Shown here piece by piece: positions 52,153-61,672 of a stretch of DNA of 64,000 bases. Position 1 is the stretch's first letter, and each line of letters starts with the position of its first letter. The stretch comes from Soonwooa sp023440705 (GTDB taxonomy: Bacteria > Bacteroidota > Bacteroidia > Flavobacteriales > Weeksellaceae), in NCBI GenBank assembly GCA_023440705.1, contig JAEXRP010000100.1, positions 1 to 64,000 on the forward strand, written 5' to 3'. A model generated the notes under the pieces. That model searched no databases and was not told where the DNA came from. It saw nothing but the letters and a program-made list of their open reading frames with translations. Made by a program: the position numbers and the translations under genes.

Positions 52153-53139
52153 ATGAAAGCCTTCGTATTTGGGAAGTTTTATCCATTCCATTTGGGACAC
52201 AAAGCTTTGATAGATTTTGCTTTACAAAACAATGATTATGTAGAAGTTATGATTTGCGCAGAAAAGAATGAACGACTTTCTGACGAACTCAGAAAAAATT
52301 GGATTGAAGAAAGCTTTTCAAATAACAACCGATTAAAAGTTATTGTGTTCAACTACAAAGAAGAAGATTACGCCAATACGTCTGAAGCTTCTTGGGAAGT
52401 TTCTAAACAATGGAGCGAAATTTTTAAAACTTATTTTCCTGATTTTGAAACTGTTGTCACGTCTGAACCTTATGGAGAAATGATTGCTGAACTAATGAGT
52501 ATTCAACACCAACTATTTGATATTAACCGACTTAAACATCATATTTCCGCTTCCGAAATCCGATCTAACATTTACAAACATTGGGAATTTTTACCGAGGG
52601 CTGTTCAAAAGTATTTTTCTTTAAAATTCGTCTTGTTAGGAACCGAAAGCACTGGTAAAACTACGCTTACAGAAAAACTTGCCAAACATTATAATTGCAA
52701 TTTTGTTTTGGAAGCAGGACGAGATATCGTTGATGATTCAAAAGATTTTAAATTTAATAATCTTATAGAAATATATCATGAACATTATAAGAGAGTTAAA
52801 TCATCTAGTTTAAACAACTACTTAAATATCATTGACACAGATTTTCACATTACTGAATCTTATTCAAAATTCATTTTTAATCGAGAATTAAATATTCCTG
52901 ACAAGATAAAATCCGAACAAAAAGCTGACCTATATTTATATCTTTCAGCAGATGCGCCTTACTTCCAAGATGGAACGAGACTTGAAGAACACGATCGAAA
53001 TCGTCTTGACATCCACCATCGAAAACATCTCCAAAAATCTAACGTTGACTTCATCGAAATTTCTGGAAATTGGCAAGAACGTTTCGAAAAAAGCGTCCAA
53101 CTCATTGATCAACTCATTTTGGAAAACTCAAAAATTTAG
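52153..53139 (+). CDS. nadR: NadR-type NMN adenylyltransferase / ribosylnicotinamide kinase
   Basis: Bifunctional salvage enzyme that phosphorylates nicotinamide riboside and adenylates NMN to NAD. The 328-residue protein has an N-terminal nucleotidyltransferase domain with GKFYPFHLGHKALI (HxGH near residues 13-16) and ISASEIRSN near 130, then a P-loop kinase domain with GTESTGKTTL near 162 and a basic LEEHDRNRLDIH segment near 282. The E. coli-type N-terminal DNA-binding domain is absent; regulation probably falls to the NrtR-type protein upstream. Confidence 0.92.
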   Translation: MKAFVFGKFYPFHLGHKALIDFALQNNDYVEVMICAEKNERLSDELRKNWIEESFSNNNRLKVIVFNYKEEDYANTSEASWEVSKQWSEIFKTYFPDFETVVTSEPYGEMIAELMSIQHQLFDINRLKHHISASEIRSNIYKHWEFLPRAVQKYFSLKFVLLGTESTGKTTLTEKLAKHYNCNFVLEAGRDIVDDSKDFKFNNLIEIYHEHYKRVKSSSLNNYLNIIDTDFHITESYSKFIFNRELNIPDKIKSEQKADLYLYLSADAPYFQDGTRLEEHDRNRLDIHHRKHLQKSNVDFIEISGNWQERFEKSVQLIDQLILENSKI

Positions 53140-53212
53140 GTTTAAATAAGATTTAACATTGGTCATAAAAGAAATTACTTCTTAAATTTGAGTTCGAAAT
53201 CAGATTTCTTTT

Positions 53213-54928
53213 ATGAAAGCAATTTTTATCGCAAGCCTTTTTGTCTCGACAATTCTGTGGGGACAATCCTACAAAACGCCTTTCGAACAAGGTAATGGCA
53301 ACCAGACAACCACTTACGCAACGATGCGTTCTTACTACCAACAATTAGCAAAGGATTTTAAAACCATCGATTATCTTAAAATGGGCGAAGATGACAACGG
53401 CGAGCCTATCGAAGTCGTGATATTTAATCCTTACAAACAAGATGTTGAAAGTCTTATCAAGACCAAATCTGTGTTGCTTATTAACAACGGCATTCATCCT
53501 GGAGAACCAGATGGCATCGACGCCACGATGGCGATGATGCGCGACTTTGCTACCAAAAAATTAAAAGCACCTCAAAATGTTTTGATTGCAGCAATTGCAG
53601 CCTATAATGTTAGCGGCATGATGAATCGAGGACAGTTTTCGCGCGCCAATCAAAATGGTCCAGAACAATATGGCTTCCGAGGAAATGCCCGCAACTACGA
53701 TCTTAACAGAGATTTCATAAAAACAGACACTAAGAATTCTTGGAGTTTTCAGAAGATATATCAATATTTTCAGCCTGATGTTTTTATTGACAATCACGTT
53801 AGCAATGGCGCAGATTATCAATACACTTTCACTTATATTTCAACGAATAAAGAGCGTTTAGGAAAACCGCTTGGCAATTATTTTCATCAAAATATGCAAC
53901 CCGAAATTTTGAAAAGTTTTACGGAACGCAATATTCTTTCGGTGCCTTATGTCAATATTCATGGTGATGTTCCGGACAAAGGGTTTCCAGCTTTTGTAGA
54001 TTCGCCGCGTTACGCGACTGGCTACACGACTTTGTTTAACTCGATTGGGACCGTTGTGGAAACGCACATGCTAAAGCCTTACAAAGATCGTGTTGCTGTG
54101 ACTTATGATTATATGTTGGAAAGCATTAATTATATGGAAAAGAATTATCAACAAATAAAGCAAAAGCGTCAAGAAGCTCGCAACGAATACAAAATCGGTC
54201 AAGATTATCCGCTTCGTTGGAAGTTGGATTCTACAAAATATAGTCAACTGGACTTTAAAGGTTTTGAAGCTGGATATAAGCCAAGCGCCATTTCGGGGAA
54301 GCCACGACTTTATTACGACAGAAGTAAAAAATTCTCAAAACCAATTTTGTATTACGACACTTACACACCATCAAGTTTTGTAAAAATCCCAAAATATTAT
54401 GTGATTCCTCAATCCGAATATCATGTTATTGATCTTTTAAAATTAAATAACATCGAAATGAAAACCATTAAAAAAGACAGTTTAATTTCTGTTGAGCAAT
54501 ATCGAATTCGAGATTTTAAAACGGTGCAAAATCCATACGAAGGTCATTATCTTCATTACGAAACTGTTGTTGGTAAAGAAAATACGCAAAAGACTTTCCG
54601 TGCTGGTGACGTGCTTGTCAACCTTAACCAAAACGGAATGAAGTTCTTACTCGAAACTTTGGAACCTGAAGCGGTGGATTCTTATTTTAATTGGAATTTC
54701 TTCGATGCGATTCTTGGTCAAAAAGAATATTATTCGGCTTATGTTTTTGAGGATACCGCCGAACAATTGATTAAAAACGATAAAGCTTTAAAAACGGCTT
54801 TCGAGTTAGAAAAAGCAAAGGATCCTAAATTTGCTCAAGATGGCGCAGCGCAATTGGATTGGGTCTACAAAAACTCGCCTTATTACGAGAAAACCCACAG
54901 ATTGTACCCTGTTTTCAGGATTAATTAA
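53213..54928 (+). CDS. Secreted M14-family zinc carboxypeptidase-like protein
   Basis: The 571-residue product has a signal peptide (MKAIFIASLFVSTILWGQS) and an M14 metallopeptidase domain: the zinc pair HxxE in NNGIHPGEPDG near residue 90, an Asn-Arg region NYDLNRDFIKTD near 165, the third zinc ligand His in FIDNHVSNGADYQ near 193 and a Glu-rich VETHMLKPY near 282. The C-terminal half is not recognised. It would act on peptides or peptidoglycan fragments in the envelope. It precedes a GC-rich intergenic repeat. Confidence 0.88.
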   Translation: MKAIFIASLFVSTILWGQSYKTPFEQGNGNQTTTYATMRSYYQQLAKDFKTIDYLKMGEDDNGEPIEVVIFNPYKQDVESLIKTKSVLLINNGIHPGEPDGIDATMAMMRDFATKKLKAPQNVLIAAIAAYNVSGMMNRGQFSRANQNGPEQYGFRGNARNYDLNRDFIKTDTKNSWSFQKIYQYFQPDVFIDNHVSNGADYQYTFTYISTNKERLGKPLGNYFHQNMQPEILKSFTERNILSVPYVNIHGDVPDKGFPAFVDSPRYATGYTTLFNSIGTVVETHMLKPYKDRVAVTYDYMLESINYMEKNYQQIKQKRQEARNEYKIGQDYPLRWKLDSTKYSQLDFKGFEAGYKPSAISGKPRLYYDRSKKFSKPILYYDTYTPSSFVKIPKYYVIPQSEYHVIDLLKLNNIEMKTIKKDSLISVEQYRIRDFKTVQNPYEGHYLHYETVVGKENTQKTFRAGDVLVNLNQNGMKFLLETLEPEAVDSYFNWNFFDAILGQKEYYSAYVFEDTAEQLIKNDKALKTAFELEKAKDPKFAQDGAAQLDWVYKNSPYYEKTHRLYPVFRIN

Positions 54929-54965
54929 GTATTTTTGAGAAAATTTGAAATAAAAAGTTGTGTTT

Positions 54966-55084
54966 GCGTGAGCGATGGCAGCGGAAATCCTTTGGGTTGG
55001 AGTGAGGCGCACTTCGGTTATACTCAGTGACCGAATCGTCCGAGCGACAAACCAAAGATTGAAGCGAACGTAGCGACCCGCTTG
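54966..55084. repeat. GC-rich structured intergenic repeat, copy A
   Basis: About 120 bases, much richer in G and C than the surroundings. AATCCTTTGGGTTG can pair with CAAACCAAAGATT, and inside this stem TTCGGT pairs with ACCGAA. Shared words with the element at 63553-63661 (AGTGAGGCG, CGTCCGAGCGA, ATCCTTTG, AAAGAT) show one repeat family. It lies between the M14 and M1 peptidase genes. Confidence 0.65.
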
Positions 55085-55146
55085 TTTTTTTGGATGGGAG
55101 CTTTAGCCAAGGAGAAAAAACAAAGGGACACGCCCTAAAATTTGTT

Positions 55147-57006
55147 ATGAAAAACTTGAAATTTTCTTTGTTATTGGTACTTTGTTCGTTGTTTTTATCA
55201 GCGCAAAAAGACGCTTATTATCAACAACACGCGAAGTACAAAATGGACATCGATGTCGATGCGACCAATTTCACCTACCAAGGTAAGCAGACGTTGCAGT
55301 ACACCAACAACTCGCCAGACGACTTGGATGTGGTGTATTTTCATTTGTATTGGAACACCTTCAAAGCGGGATCTATGATGGATCAACGTGTGCAAAACCA
55401 AGGTGTAAATGCCGACGGAAGATTGGCTGCAAAAACGGCAAATGGCGTTGTTAGCCGATTAGCGAGCATCCCACAAAATGAAGAAGGTCGCCAAAATATC
55501 CATTGGATAAAACTGAATGGTAAAGAATTGAAATTTGAAATTCAGGAGACGATTATGAAAGTTTATCTTCCTGAAAAAATAAAGTCTAAATCTACTGCGA
55601 CTTTCACGATGGAATGGGATGCGAATATCCCAATGCAAATTCGTCGCGCTGGACGTAATAACCGTGAAGGTGTCGACATGACGATGACGCAATGGTATCC
55701 CAAAATTGCTGAATATGACTACGACGGCTGGGCAACTTTTGACTATATCGGAAGAGAATTCCATGCGCCTTTCGCTGATTTTGACATCAATATTAAAATC
55801 GATAAAAACTACATCATCGGCGCTGGTGGAACTTTAGAAAATCCAAATGATGTAGCTGGTTACACGAAAAACCCAACTTTAAAACCCGATGCTAACAACA
55901 AAGTTACTTGGAAGTGGACTGCAAAAAACATGTTAGATTTCGCTTGGGCAGCAGATCGCGATTACACAGTTGATAGTTTCACGATTCTGGATGGACCAAA
56001 AGTATATTTTGTGTATCAAAAATCTGAAAAAACTAAATATTGGGAAGAATCGAAACCTTATGTGACAAAGTTTTTCCAAATCATGAATAACAAATTTGGC
56101 CGTTACAAATGGCCTTCTTACTCCTTTATTCAAGGTGGTGACGGCGGTATGGAATATGGCATGTGTACCATGATTTTGGGTGAATCAAAATCTTTGGAAG
56201 GTCTTTGTGGATTAATGTTCCATGAAGGCGCACATTCTTGGTTCCAGCAAATGTTAGCAACCAACGAAAGCGAAAAACCTTGGCTAGACGAAGGTTTCAC
56301 AAGTTATGCGGAGAACTTTGTAATGAATCAGTTATTTCCGCCAAAATCTCCTCAACCAAATCCATTTGTAGAAAGTCTTGCACGTTATGCTGATTTCACT
56401 AAGACTGGTAAAGAAGAACCTGCAGTTTGGTTTGCGGATCATCACGATAACGGAACGGCTTATTCTTTTGCTTCTTATGTTAAAGGAGAGTTGTTTTTGG
56501 TACAATTAGGCTACATTATTGGTGAAGATAATCTAAGCAAAGTAATGCTTCGTTATTATGACGAATGGGCGATGAAACATCCAACAGAGCGTGACTTTAT
56601 GCATATCGCTCAACAAGTTTCTGGGATGGATCTTAAATGGTTTTACAACTATTGGATCAACACCACAAAAACAATTGATTACGGTATTAAAAATGTAAAA
56701 TACGATGGTAACTCGACAACGATTACGCTTGTCAATAAAGGGACAATGCCGATGCCGATTGATTTTAGCATCTTGACTAAAGATAAAAAAGTGATCAATT
56801 ACAACATCCCGTTGAATATGACACACACTTGGAAAAAAGCCGACATCTACGGACCAATCCAAAGTTTGGCTTACTGGCCTTGGACGCAACAAGAATACAG
56901 CTTCACAATCCCTTACGGAAAAGAGCAAATTTCTGCGATGGGTATTGATTTTAGCCAAAGATTAGCAGATGTTAATCCCGAAGATAATTATCTGGAGGTT
57001 AAGTAA
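55147..57006 (+). CDS. Secreted M1-family metallopeptidase
   Basis: The 619-residue protein has a signal peptide (MKNLKFSLLLVLCSLFLSAQ), an N-terminal beta domain, and the zinc motif HEGAHSWFQQ (HExxH near residue 375) with the downstream Glu in DEGFTSYAEN. The aminopeptidase exopeptidase motif (usually GAMEN) appears as GDGGMEYGM near residue 350. A C-terminal beta region follows. I set the start at the ATG of the signal peptide; an in-frame ATG 19 codons upstream falls in the repeat-containing leader and gives a non-signal N-terminus. Confidence 0.9.
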   Translation: MKNLKFSLLLVLCSLFLSAQKDAYYQQHAKYKMDIDVDATNFTYQGKQTLQYTNNSPDDLDVVYFHLYWNTFKAGSMMDQRVQNQGVNADGRLAAKTANGVVSRLASIPQNEEGRQNIHWIKLNGKELKFEIQETIMKVYLPEKIKSKSTATFTMEWDANIPMQIRRAGRNNREGVDMTMTQWYPKIAEYDYDGWATFDYIGREFHAPFADFDINIKIDKNYIIGAGGTLENPNDVAGYTKNPTLKPDANNKVTWKWTAKNMLDFAWAADRDYTVDSFTILDGPKVYFVYQKSEKTKYWEESKPYVTKFFQIMNNKFGRYKWPSYSFIQGGDGGMEYGMCTMILGESKSLEGLCGLMFHEGAHSWFQQMLATNESEKPWLDEGFTSYAENFVMNQLFPPKSPQPNPFVESLARYADFTKTGKEEPAVWFADHHDNGTAYSFASYVKGELFLVQLGYIIGEDNLSKVMLRYYDEWAMKHPTERDFMHIAQQVSGMDLKWFYNYWINTTKTIDYGIKNVKYDGNSTTITLVNKGTMPMPIDFSILTKDKKVINYNIPLNMTHTWKKADIYGPIQSLAYWPWTQQEYSFTIPYGKEQISAMGIDFSQRLADVNPEDNYLEVK

Positions 57007-57079
57007 TTTTTATATTAAAAAAATTAGCTCTAAAAATTTAGTTTAAAATCAATAATAAAGCTTTGATAGCAAGTAACTA

Positions 57080-57838
57080 ATGAATTCAATTGTAATTAAT
57101 ATAGGTAATACCAACATTCGTTTCGGACTTTTCGATGATGATAATTGTGACATTTCTTGGGTGATAAACACCAAACCTTATCGTACAAGAGACGAAATGT
57201 ATGCGCAATTTCTAATGCTTTATCAAACCTACAAAATTGAGCCAGAAAGCATTGAAAAAATTATCATCGGTTCGGTTGTACCTCAACTAACAAGAGATAT
57301 ATCGAGTGCTGTGGAAAAAATCCATGGGAAAAAACCTGTTTTGGTGGATCGCACAACGCCATCTGGTGTACAGGCGAAATCAAAACAAATGGGAACTGAT
57401 ATTTATGCTAATTTAGTTGCTGCACATAACCTTTATCCAGCTAAGAAAAAAATTATCCTAGATTTTGGAACGGCACTTACCGCAAGCTGCGTTACCGAAA
57501 CTGGTGAAACACTGGGTGTTATCATTGCGCCAGGCATTATCACTTCTCTTAATTCATTGATTAATCAAACGGCGCAGCTTCCAGAAATTGAACTTAAAAA
57601 ACCGAAATCTGTACTTGGACTCGACACCGTGACCTGCATGCAAAGCGGTATGGTTTACGGATTTTTAGGAATGGTAGAAGGTTTTATTGACCGAATAAAC
57701 GCAGAAGTTAACGATGATTGTTTTGTAGTTGCAACTGGCGGTGTTAGCCATGTTTACAAACCATTAACTGAAAAAATTCATTTAGCGGATAGACTTCACA
57801 CATTGAAGGGACTTTACTTCCTCGGAAAAGATTTATAA
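57080..57838 (+). CDS. coaX: Type III pantothenate kinase
   Basis: First step of coenzyme A synthesis from pantothenate. The 252-residue protein has the CoaX features: NIGNTNIRFGLFD at the N-terminus, GSVVPQLT near residue 62, DRTTPSGV near 90, GTDIYANLVAA near 105, LDFGTALTA near 127, GVIIAPGIITSLNSL near 145 and VVATGGVSHVYKP near 215. The gene has its own terminator and no obvious operon partner. Confidence 0.96.
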   Translation: MNSIVINIGNTNIRFGLFDDDNCDISWVINTKPYRTRDEMYAQFLMLYQTYKIEPESIEKIIIGSVVPQLTRDISSAVEKIHGKKPVLVDRTTPSGVQAKSKQMGTDIYANLVAAHNLYPAKKKIILDFGTALTASCVTETGETLGVIIAPGIITSLNSLINQTAQLPEIELKKPKSVLGLDTVTCMQSGMVYGFLGMVEGFIDRINAEVNDDCFVVATGGVSHVYKPLTEKIHLADRLHTLKGLYFLGKDL

Positions 57839-57842
57839 ATTA

Positions 57843-57870
57843 AAACCACTTCTCAAAAGGAGTGGTTTTT
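57843..57870. terminator. Bidirectional terminator between coaX and the helicase gene
   Basis: AACCACTTCT and AGGAGTGGTT pair around a 4-base loop, with one wobble, followed by T's in the plus direction and overlapping the convergent helicase stop codon. Confidence 0.75.
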
Positions 57871-60509
57871 TATTTCCATTCGGTGATGACTTGCGATTGA
57901 TTTTCGAATTGGTTAAAATAAGAATTGAATCTCGCCTTTACCAATTCTTTTCGTCCTTCAAGGTTCCAAGAAAGATATAAAGTATTGGCTCCAATTTGCG
58001 TTTCCCAAAGTGTAGAAAATTTTTGTGCTTGATTTTTCGTTTTACTAAAAACTTGTGGAACGTTAAAATAATTGTGCACCGTGCGACCCTTCCAAAGTTT
58101 GTCTTCGGTTTTAATAAAATATTTAGGCGAATCTATGGCAGAAAAAACTTCATTAATGGCCGAAAAGAATATAGAGTTTTCGTTGCTATTTGCATTTTCT
58201 AAATAGCAACTAACTTGTCCATTTTTCATTTCGGTGACAAGATTTGCATCTTTGGATGTCAGCAGTTTTTCCTCTCTCAATTGTTCAAAAACAACTTCAC
58301 AAATTTTTGAAAAAAAACCAATAGGCTCTTTATAAAGATACCAAAGTCTAATAGATTTGTAAAGCGGTTTAGCAAACATTAAAGCACCAATTGCTGTAAA
58401 AATCCAACCCAAATGTAAAATGCTACCCAGATTTTGACTTCCTAAAAAGTTCTTAATCATGACTTCAAAACCTTGCCAACTAAAACTCATTATTCCTAAA
58501 GTTAATATTGCAAAAACATTGCGAACAGACTTAACAAAATAAAAGCGTTTGGTTTTTTTGACTTTAAAAACCTCTTCTGGAATAGCATATTCATCAATCA
58601 TTTGATGTCCATTAGATATTGCGTGTTCCCATTTTTCTAAAAGTGAATGACGTTGTATGGCAAGCGTTTTAGTCGCTTGATTTGTTCTTTCAATTTGAGA
58701 AATATTAAAACTATTTTCTAGATGATTCAATCTATAAAAACTATTGGAAATCAAATCTTTATTATAATCAACACCAACAAAAGCTTTAAAACGTCTTTGC
58801 ATCGTAGTTATATCGCTTCCACCATTATCACCAAGTGGATTGACACTTATCAAATGCCAAATATTACTGGTCTTTGTTAAGTTGTTTGCAGGAAGTCGCA
58901 ACGCCCGACCACGCATCTGATTGGACAAAACAAAAGATCCAACAAAGCTCGCGAGAATTATTGAATTAATGCAAGGCGCATCCCAACCTTCTCCTAATAA
59001 AGCTTTGGTCCCAATAATTGCTTGAAAATGCCCTTCTTCAAAAAGTTCTGTTACAATACTTACTAATTTATTTTGAAAATTATTAGAAACATTTACTAAC
59101 AAAAAATTCTCATCATAGCTGAGTTTTTCTAGTTTTAAATTAAGAATGTTTTGCGCCGCACATTTCTTATAAAATGCTTCCTCCACAGATTTTGGTAAAA
59201 CCACCAAGCTACCTGTAAGAACAGCCATTGTAAAACCATCTAAGTTCTTACGTCGCAAACTTTCAAAAATTGAAAAAACACCAATTCGGTTTAGGACAAT
59301 ATTATTTTCGAAAGATTGACTGATAAATTCTTTCCTTATATAATCGGTTAAAATCACTAAACGAAGATTTTCCTTTAAGGAAGAAAACTCTAATTCTGCA
59401 ATAGCAATAATACTTTCCAGCTTATTTATACTTTGTGCAAGTAGACTTTCGACTTCATTATTAATTCTAAAACTTATCGTTTGTTCGCCCAAAACCCCAG
59501 CATTTATCAGATTTTGAATCCATTGCTTTTTTTGTTTTTCATTGACATAATTTTCGCAATCAGAAGTCAGAAGTAATTTCGTTAAGAGAAGACTTAACCA
59601 AGCAGGCGTCAAATCTGGAATACTATCGACATTGGCGCCGATCACTTCAAAATGCTCAGGTGGAAATTGGAAATTTTTAAACTTTAAAAAAATAATTACT
59701 GCCGAATAAAAACTAAAATCCTGAAAAATTTTCTGCTCGTTTTCTTGAGGTGATTTAACAACACTTAAATTCGTTAAAAGCTCATATAACGCATTATCAT
59801 TGAGAAAATCCTGATAAACTTTGTTGGATTTTTCTTTTATTTTTTCAATGCTTTCATATTCTGTTCGACTTGGGAAGTTGTAATAGACAAAATCCTGATG
59901 CGCGCACAAGCTCTTTTCTTTAACCAATTCTGGAACACTAATCTCTGCATCTACACTTCCGTTAAGTGTAATGTAATTTTGCCATTCGGCGTACGAGCTA
60001 TCATAAGGCGGCGTTGCTGTTAACGAAATATTGACGATTTCGAAATGACTTTGCAATTGAGCCAAACTCCGATACCATTCTTTTTTAAGATGGTGGGCTT
60101 CGTCCAATACAAGGCAAGAAAATTTTATTCTTTTTAAATTTTTAACCAAAACATCAAATCGCTTTGGATCTTTCTCCACCGCGTTAAGCGCCTGATAAGT
60201 ATCAATTGTAAGAAAAGCAGGTTTGTTGACATCTAAAGAAATCCAATCAGGTTTTTCTTTTAAATCTAAAAATAAAGTTAGAAAACGATCAAGCCATTGA
60301 TTTTTAATGGTATTAGTTGGTGCCAGAATTAATGTTGCCTTGTTAATACGTAGTAACATTTCGATGCCTAACACTGTTTTTCCAGAACCTGGAGGTGCAA
60401 TAATGTGTATTTGATTATCTTGCAAATAGGTTTTAAAATTTTCTAAAAGTCTTTGCTGATAATCTCTCCACGGATATTTGAAACTGATATCTTTTGGAAA
60501 GTTTATCAT
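57870..60509 (-). CDS. DEAD/DEAH-box helicase with two C-terminal membrane segments
   Basis: Superfamily 2 helicase or translocase. The 879-residue protein has Walker A APPGSGKTVLG near residue 38, the DEAH box VLDEAHHLKKEW near 135, motif III SLTATPPYDSS near 162, and the second RecA domain with GTKALLGEGWDAPCINSIILA near 495 and QMRGRALRL near 530. Odd feature: two hydrophobic segments near residues 663-680 and 698-715 followed by a soluble C-terminal domain of about 155 residues. The gene overlaps tadA by 4 bases. No methylase or nuclease gene is adjacent, so a restriction role is not supported. Confidence 0.85.
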   Translation of the reverse strand: MINFPKDISFKYPWRDYQQRLLENFKTYLQDNQIHIIAPPGSGKTVLGIEMLLRINKATLILAPTNTIKNQWLDRFLTLFLDLKEKPDWISLDVNKPAFLTIDTYQALNAVEKDPKRFDVLVKNLKRIKFSCLVLDEAHHLKKEWYRSLAQLQSHFEIVNISLTATPPYDSSYAEWQNYITLNGSVDAEISVPELVKEKSLCAHQDFVYYNFPSRTEYESIEKIKEKSNKVYQDFLNDNALYELLTNLSVVKSPQENEQKIFQDFSFYSAVIIFLKFKNFQFPPEHFEVIGANVDSIPDLTPAWLSLLLTKLLLTSDCENYVNEKQKKQWIQNLINAGVLGEQTISFRINNEVESLLAQSINKLESIIAIAELEFSSLKENLRLVILTDYIRKEFISQSFENNIVLNRIGVFSIFESLRRKNLDGFTMAVLTGSLVVLPKSVEEAFYKKCAAQNILNLKLEKLSYDENFLLVNVSNNFQNKLVSIVTELFEEGHFQAIIGTKALLGEGWDAPCINSIILASFVGSFVLSNQMRGRALRLPANNLTKTSNIWHLISVNPLGDNGGSDITTMQRRFKAFVGVDYNKDLISNSFYRLNHLENSFNISQIERTNQATKTLAIQRHSLLEKWEHAISNGHQMIDEYAIPEEVFKVKKTKRFYFVKSVRNVFAILTLGIMSFSWQGFEVMIKNFLGSQNLGSILHLGWIFTAIGALMFAKPLYKSIRLWYLYKEPIGFFSKICEVVFEQLREEKLLTSKDANLVTEMKNGQVSCYLENANSNENSIFFSAINEVFSAIDSPKYFIKTEDKLWKGRTVHNYFNVPQVFSKTKNQAQKFSTLWETQIGANTLYLSWNLEGRKELVKARFNSYFNQFENQSQVITEWK

Positions 60510-60937
60510 CGTTTAGACTTAAAAAAATCTTTTACAATTTGTGAACATTGCTGTTCCAAAACGCCAATTTCTACTTCAGTTTTTGGATGTAATGATAATC
60601 CTTTGTTGATGTAACCACGATGTTCGTCGCGAGCACCAATGACAACTCTAGAAATCTGTGACCACGTTAAAGCGCCAGCACACATCACGCAAGGCTCCAA
60701 AGTCACATAAAGCGTACAGTTTTGTAAATATTTACCTCCCAGATAATTGGCCGCAGAAGTTATCGCTTGCATCTCAGCATGTGCCGTCACATCGTTAAGC
60801 GCCTCGGTTAAATTGTGCGATTTTGCAATCACTCGGTTATTAGATACAATAATACATCCGATTGGCACCTCATCACGTTCAAAAGCCGCTTCCGCCTCTT
60901 GATACGCCATCTTCATAAAATATTCGTCGGTAAACAT
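60506..60937 (-). CDS. tadA: tRNA adenosine(34) deaminase / nucleoside deaminase
   Basis: Zinc deaminase that converts the wobble adenosine of tRNA-Arg to inosine. The 143-residue protein carries the catalytic signature HAEMQAI near residue 52 (His ligand, Glu proton shuttle) and PCVMCAGAL near 82 (two Cys ligands), plus the TadA-like GARDEHRGYINKGLSLHP. A guanine deaminase-like specificity cannot be ruled out by eye. It lies 3 bases downstream of a TonB-C-like gene and overlaps the helicase start. Confidence 0.92.
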   Translation of the reverse strand: MFTDEYFMKMAYQEAEAAFERDEVPIGCIIVSNNRVIAKSHNLTEALNDVTAHAEMQAITSAANYLGGKYLQNCTLYVTLEPCVMCAGALTWSQISRVVIGARDEHRGYINKGLSLHPKTEVEIGVLEQQCSQIVKDFFKSKR

Positions 60938-60940
60938 CTT

Positions 60941-61564
60941 TTAATTTTTAGCAATTGTAATAGGAATCGAATAATTAGAACGTACAGGAATGCCATTAAT
61001 GGCTGCTGGAGAAAATTTTTCGGGTAATAAATACAATACAATTTCGCCTTGACGATTGAGACTAGCACTATTTCCCGAGGCTTTTACTTGACTCACGCTA
61101 CCATCCCGTTCGACAATGAACTTAACTTTGGTCGACAGCTTTTCTTGCTCTTCAAAATTAACACTATCTGTATAAAGATGCGCGGAGATAAAATTTCGGA
61201 TAGCATCTATTCCGCCAGGATATTTTGCCAAAGTTTCATCTTTAGAATCGTCAATTTTGGAAGCATCAGAATTTCTTGGAAAAGTGCGAGAAAGATCTTC
61301 CAGGTTTTTCACTTTAACTAAAGTTGCCACCAATGCTGCATTCTCCACACTATCAAGTTTTTTTAAAAAATATTCTTTCTGTTGGTTAACCAACTCCATC
61401 ATTCCAGATTTAGTCAATTGATTTTGCTTTTTATTAAATTCGGTTTCCAACATTGTACGATGATGCTGGAATTTCTCTTTCACTTCTCGAAAATCCGCAT
61501 TGACTTGACTTTTCGCTCCGAAAAAACCAAATATCATAAAAACAAAAAGGAAGATTTTGCCCAT
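60941..61564 (-). CDS. Secreted protein with TonB C-terminal-like domain
   Basis: The 207-residue product has a signal peptide (MGKIFLFVFMIFGFFGAKSQ), a helical, charged middle part (about 25-95) and a C-terminal domain like the TonB C-terminus: STKVKFIVERDGSVSQVKASG near residue 143 and FSPAAINGIPVRSNYSIPITI at the end (in part: SPAAINGIPVRS). In Bacteroidota such domains occur on energy-transducer TonB paralogues. It lacks the TonB membrane helix and proline-rich linker, so it is not a standard TonB. It is first of a unit with tadA. Confidence 0.75.
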   Translation of the reverse strand: MGKIFLFVFMIFGFFGAKSQVNADFREVKEKFQHHRTMLETEFNKKQNQLTKSGMMELVNQQKEYFLKKLDSVENAALVATLVKVKNLEDLSRTFPRNSDASKIDDSKDETLAKYPGGIDAIRNFISAHLYTDSVNFEEQEKLSTKVKFIVERDGSVSQVKASGNSASLNRQGEIVLYLLPEKFSPAAINGIPVRSNYSIPITIAKN

Positions 61565-61624
61565 TGCAAGTATTCTAATCTTGTAAAAATACAGAAAGAA
61601 AAAACATATTTCAATAAAAAATTA

Positions 61625-61653
61625 AAAAAGCCGCTCCAACTGGAACGGCTTTG
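61625..61653 (-). terminator. Terminator after lepA
   Basis: On the minus strand AAAGCCGTTCC and GGAGCGGCTTT form a stem with a 4-base loop, followed by a run of T. Confidence 0.85.
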
Positions 61654-61672
61654 ATGTTTATGTTCAAAAAAA

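Noticed and set aside
57870..60937. Helicase-tadA pair as a restriction or phage-defence system
   Set aside because: There is no methylase, nuclease or other defence gene nearby, and tadA is a housekeeping gene; the membrane segments alone do not justify the claim.
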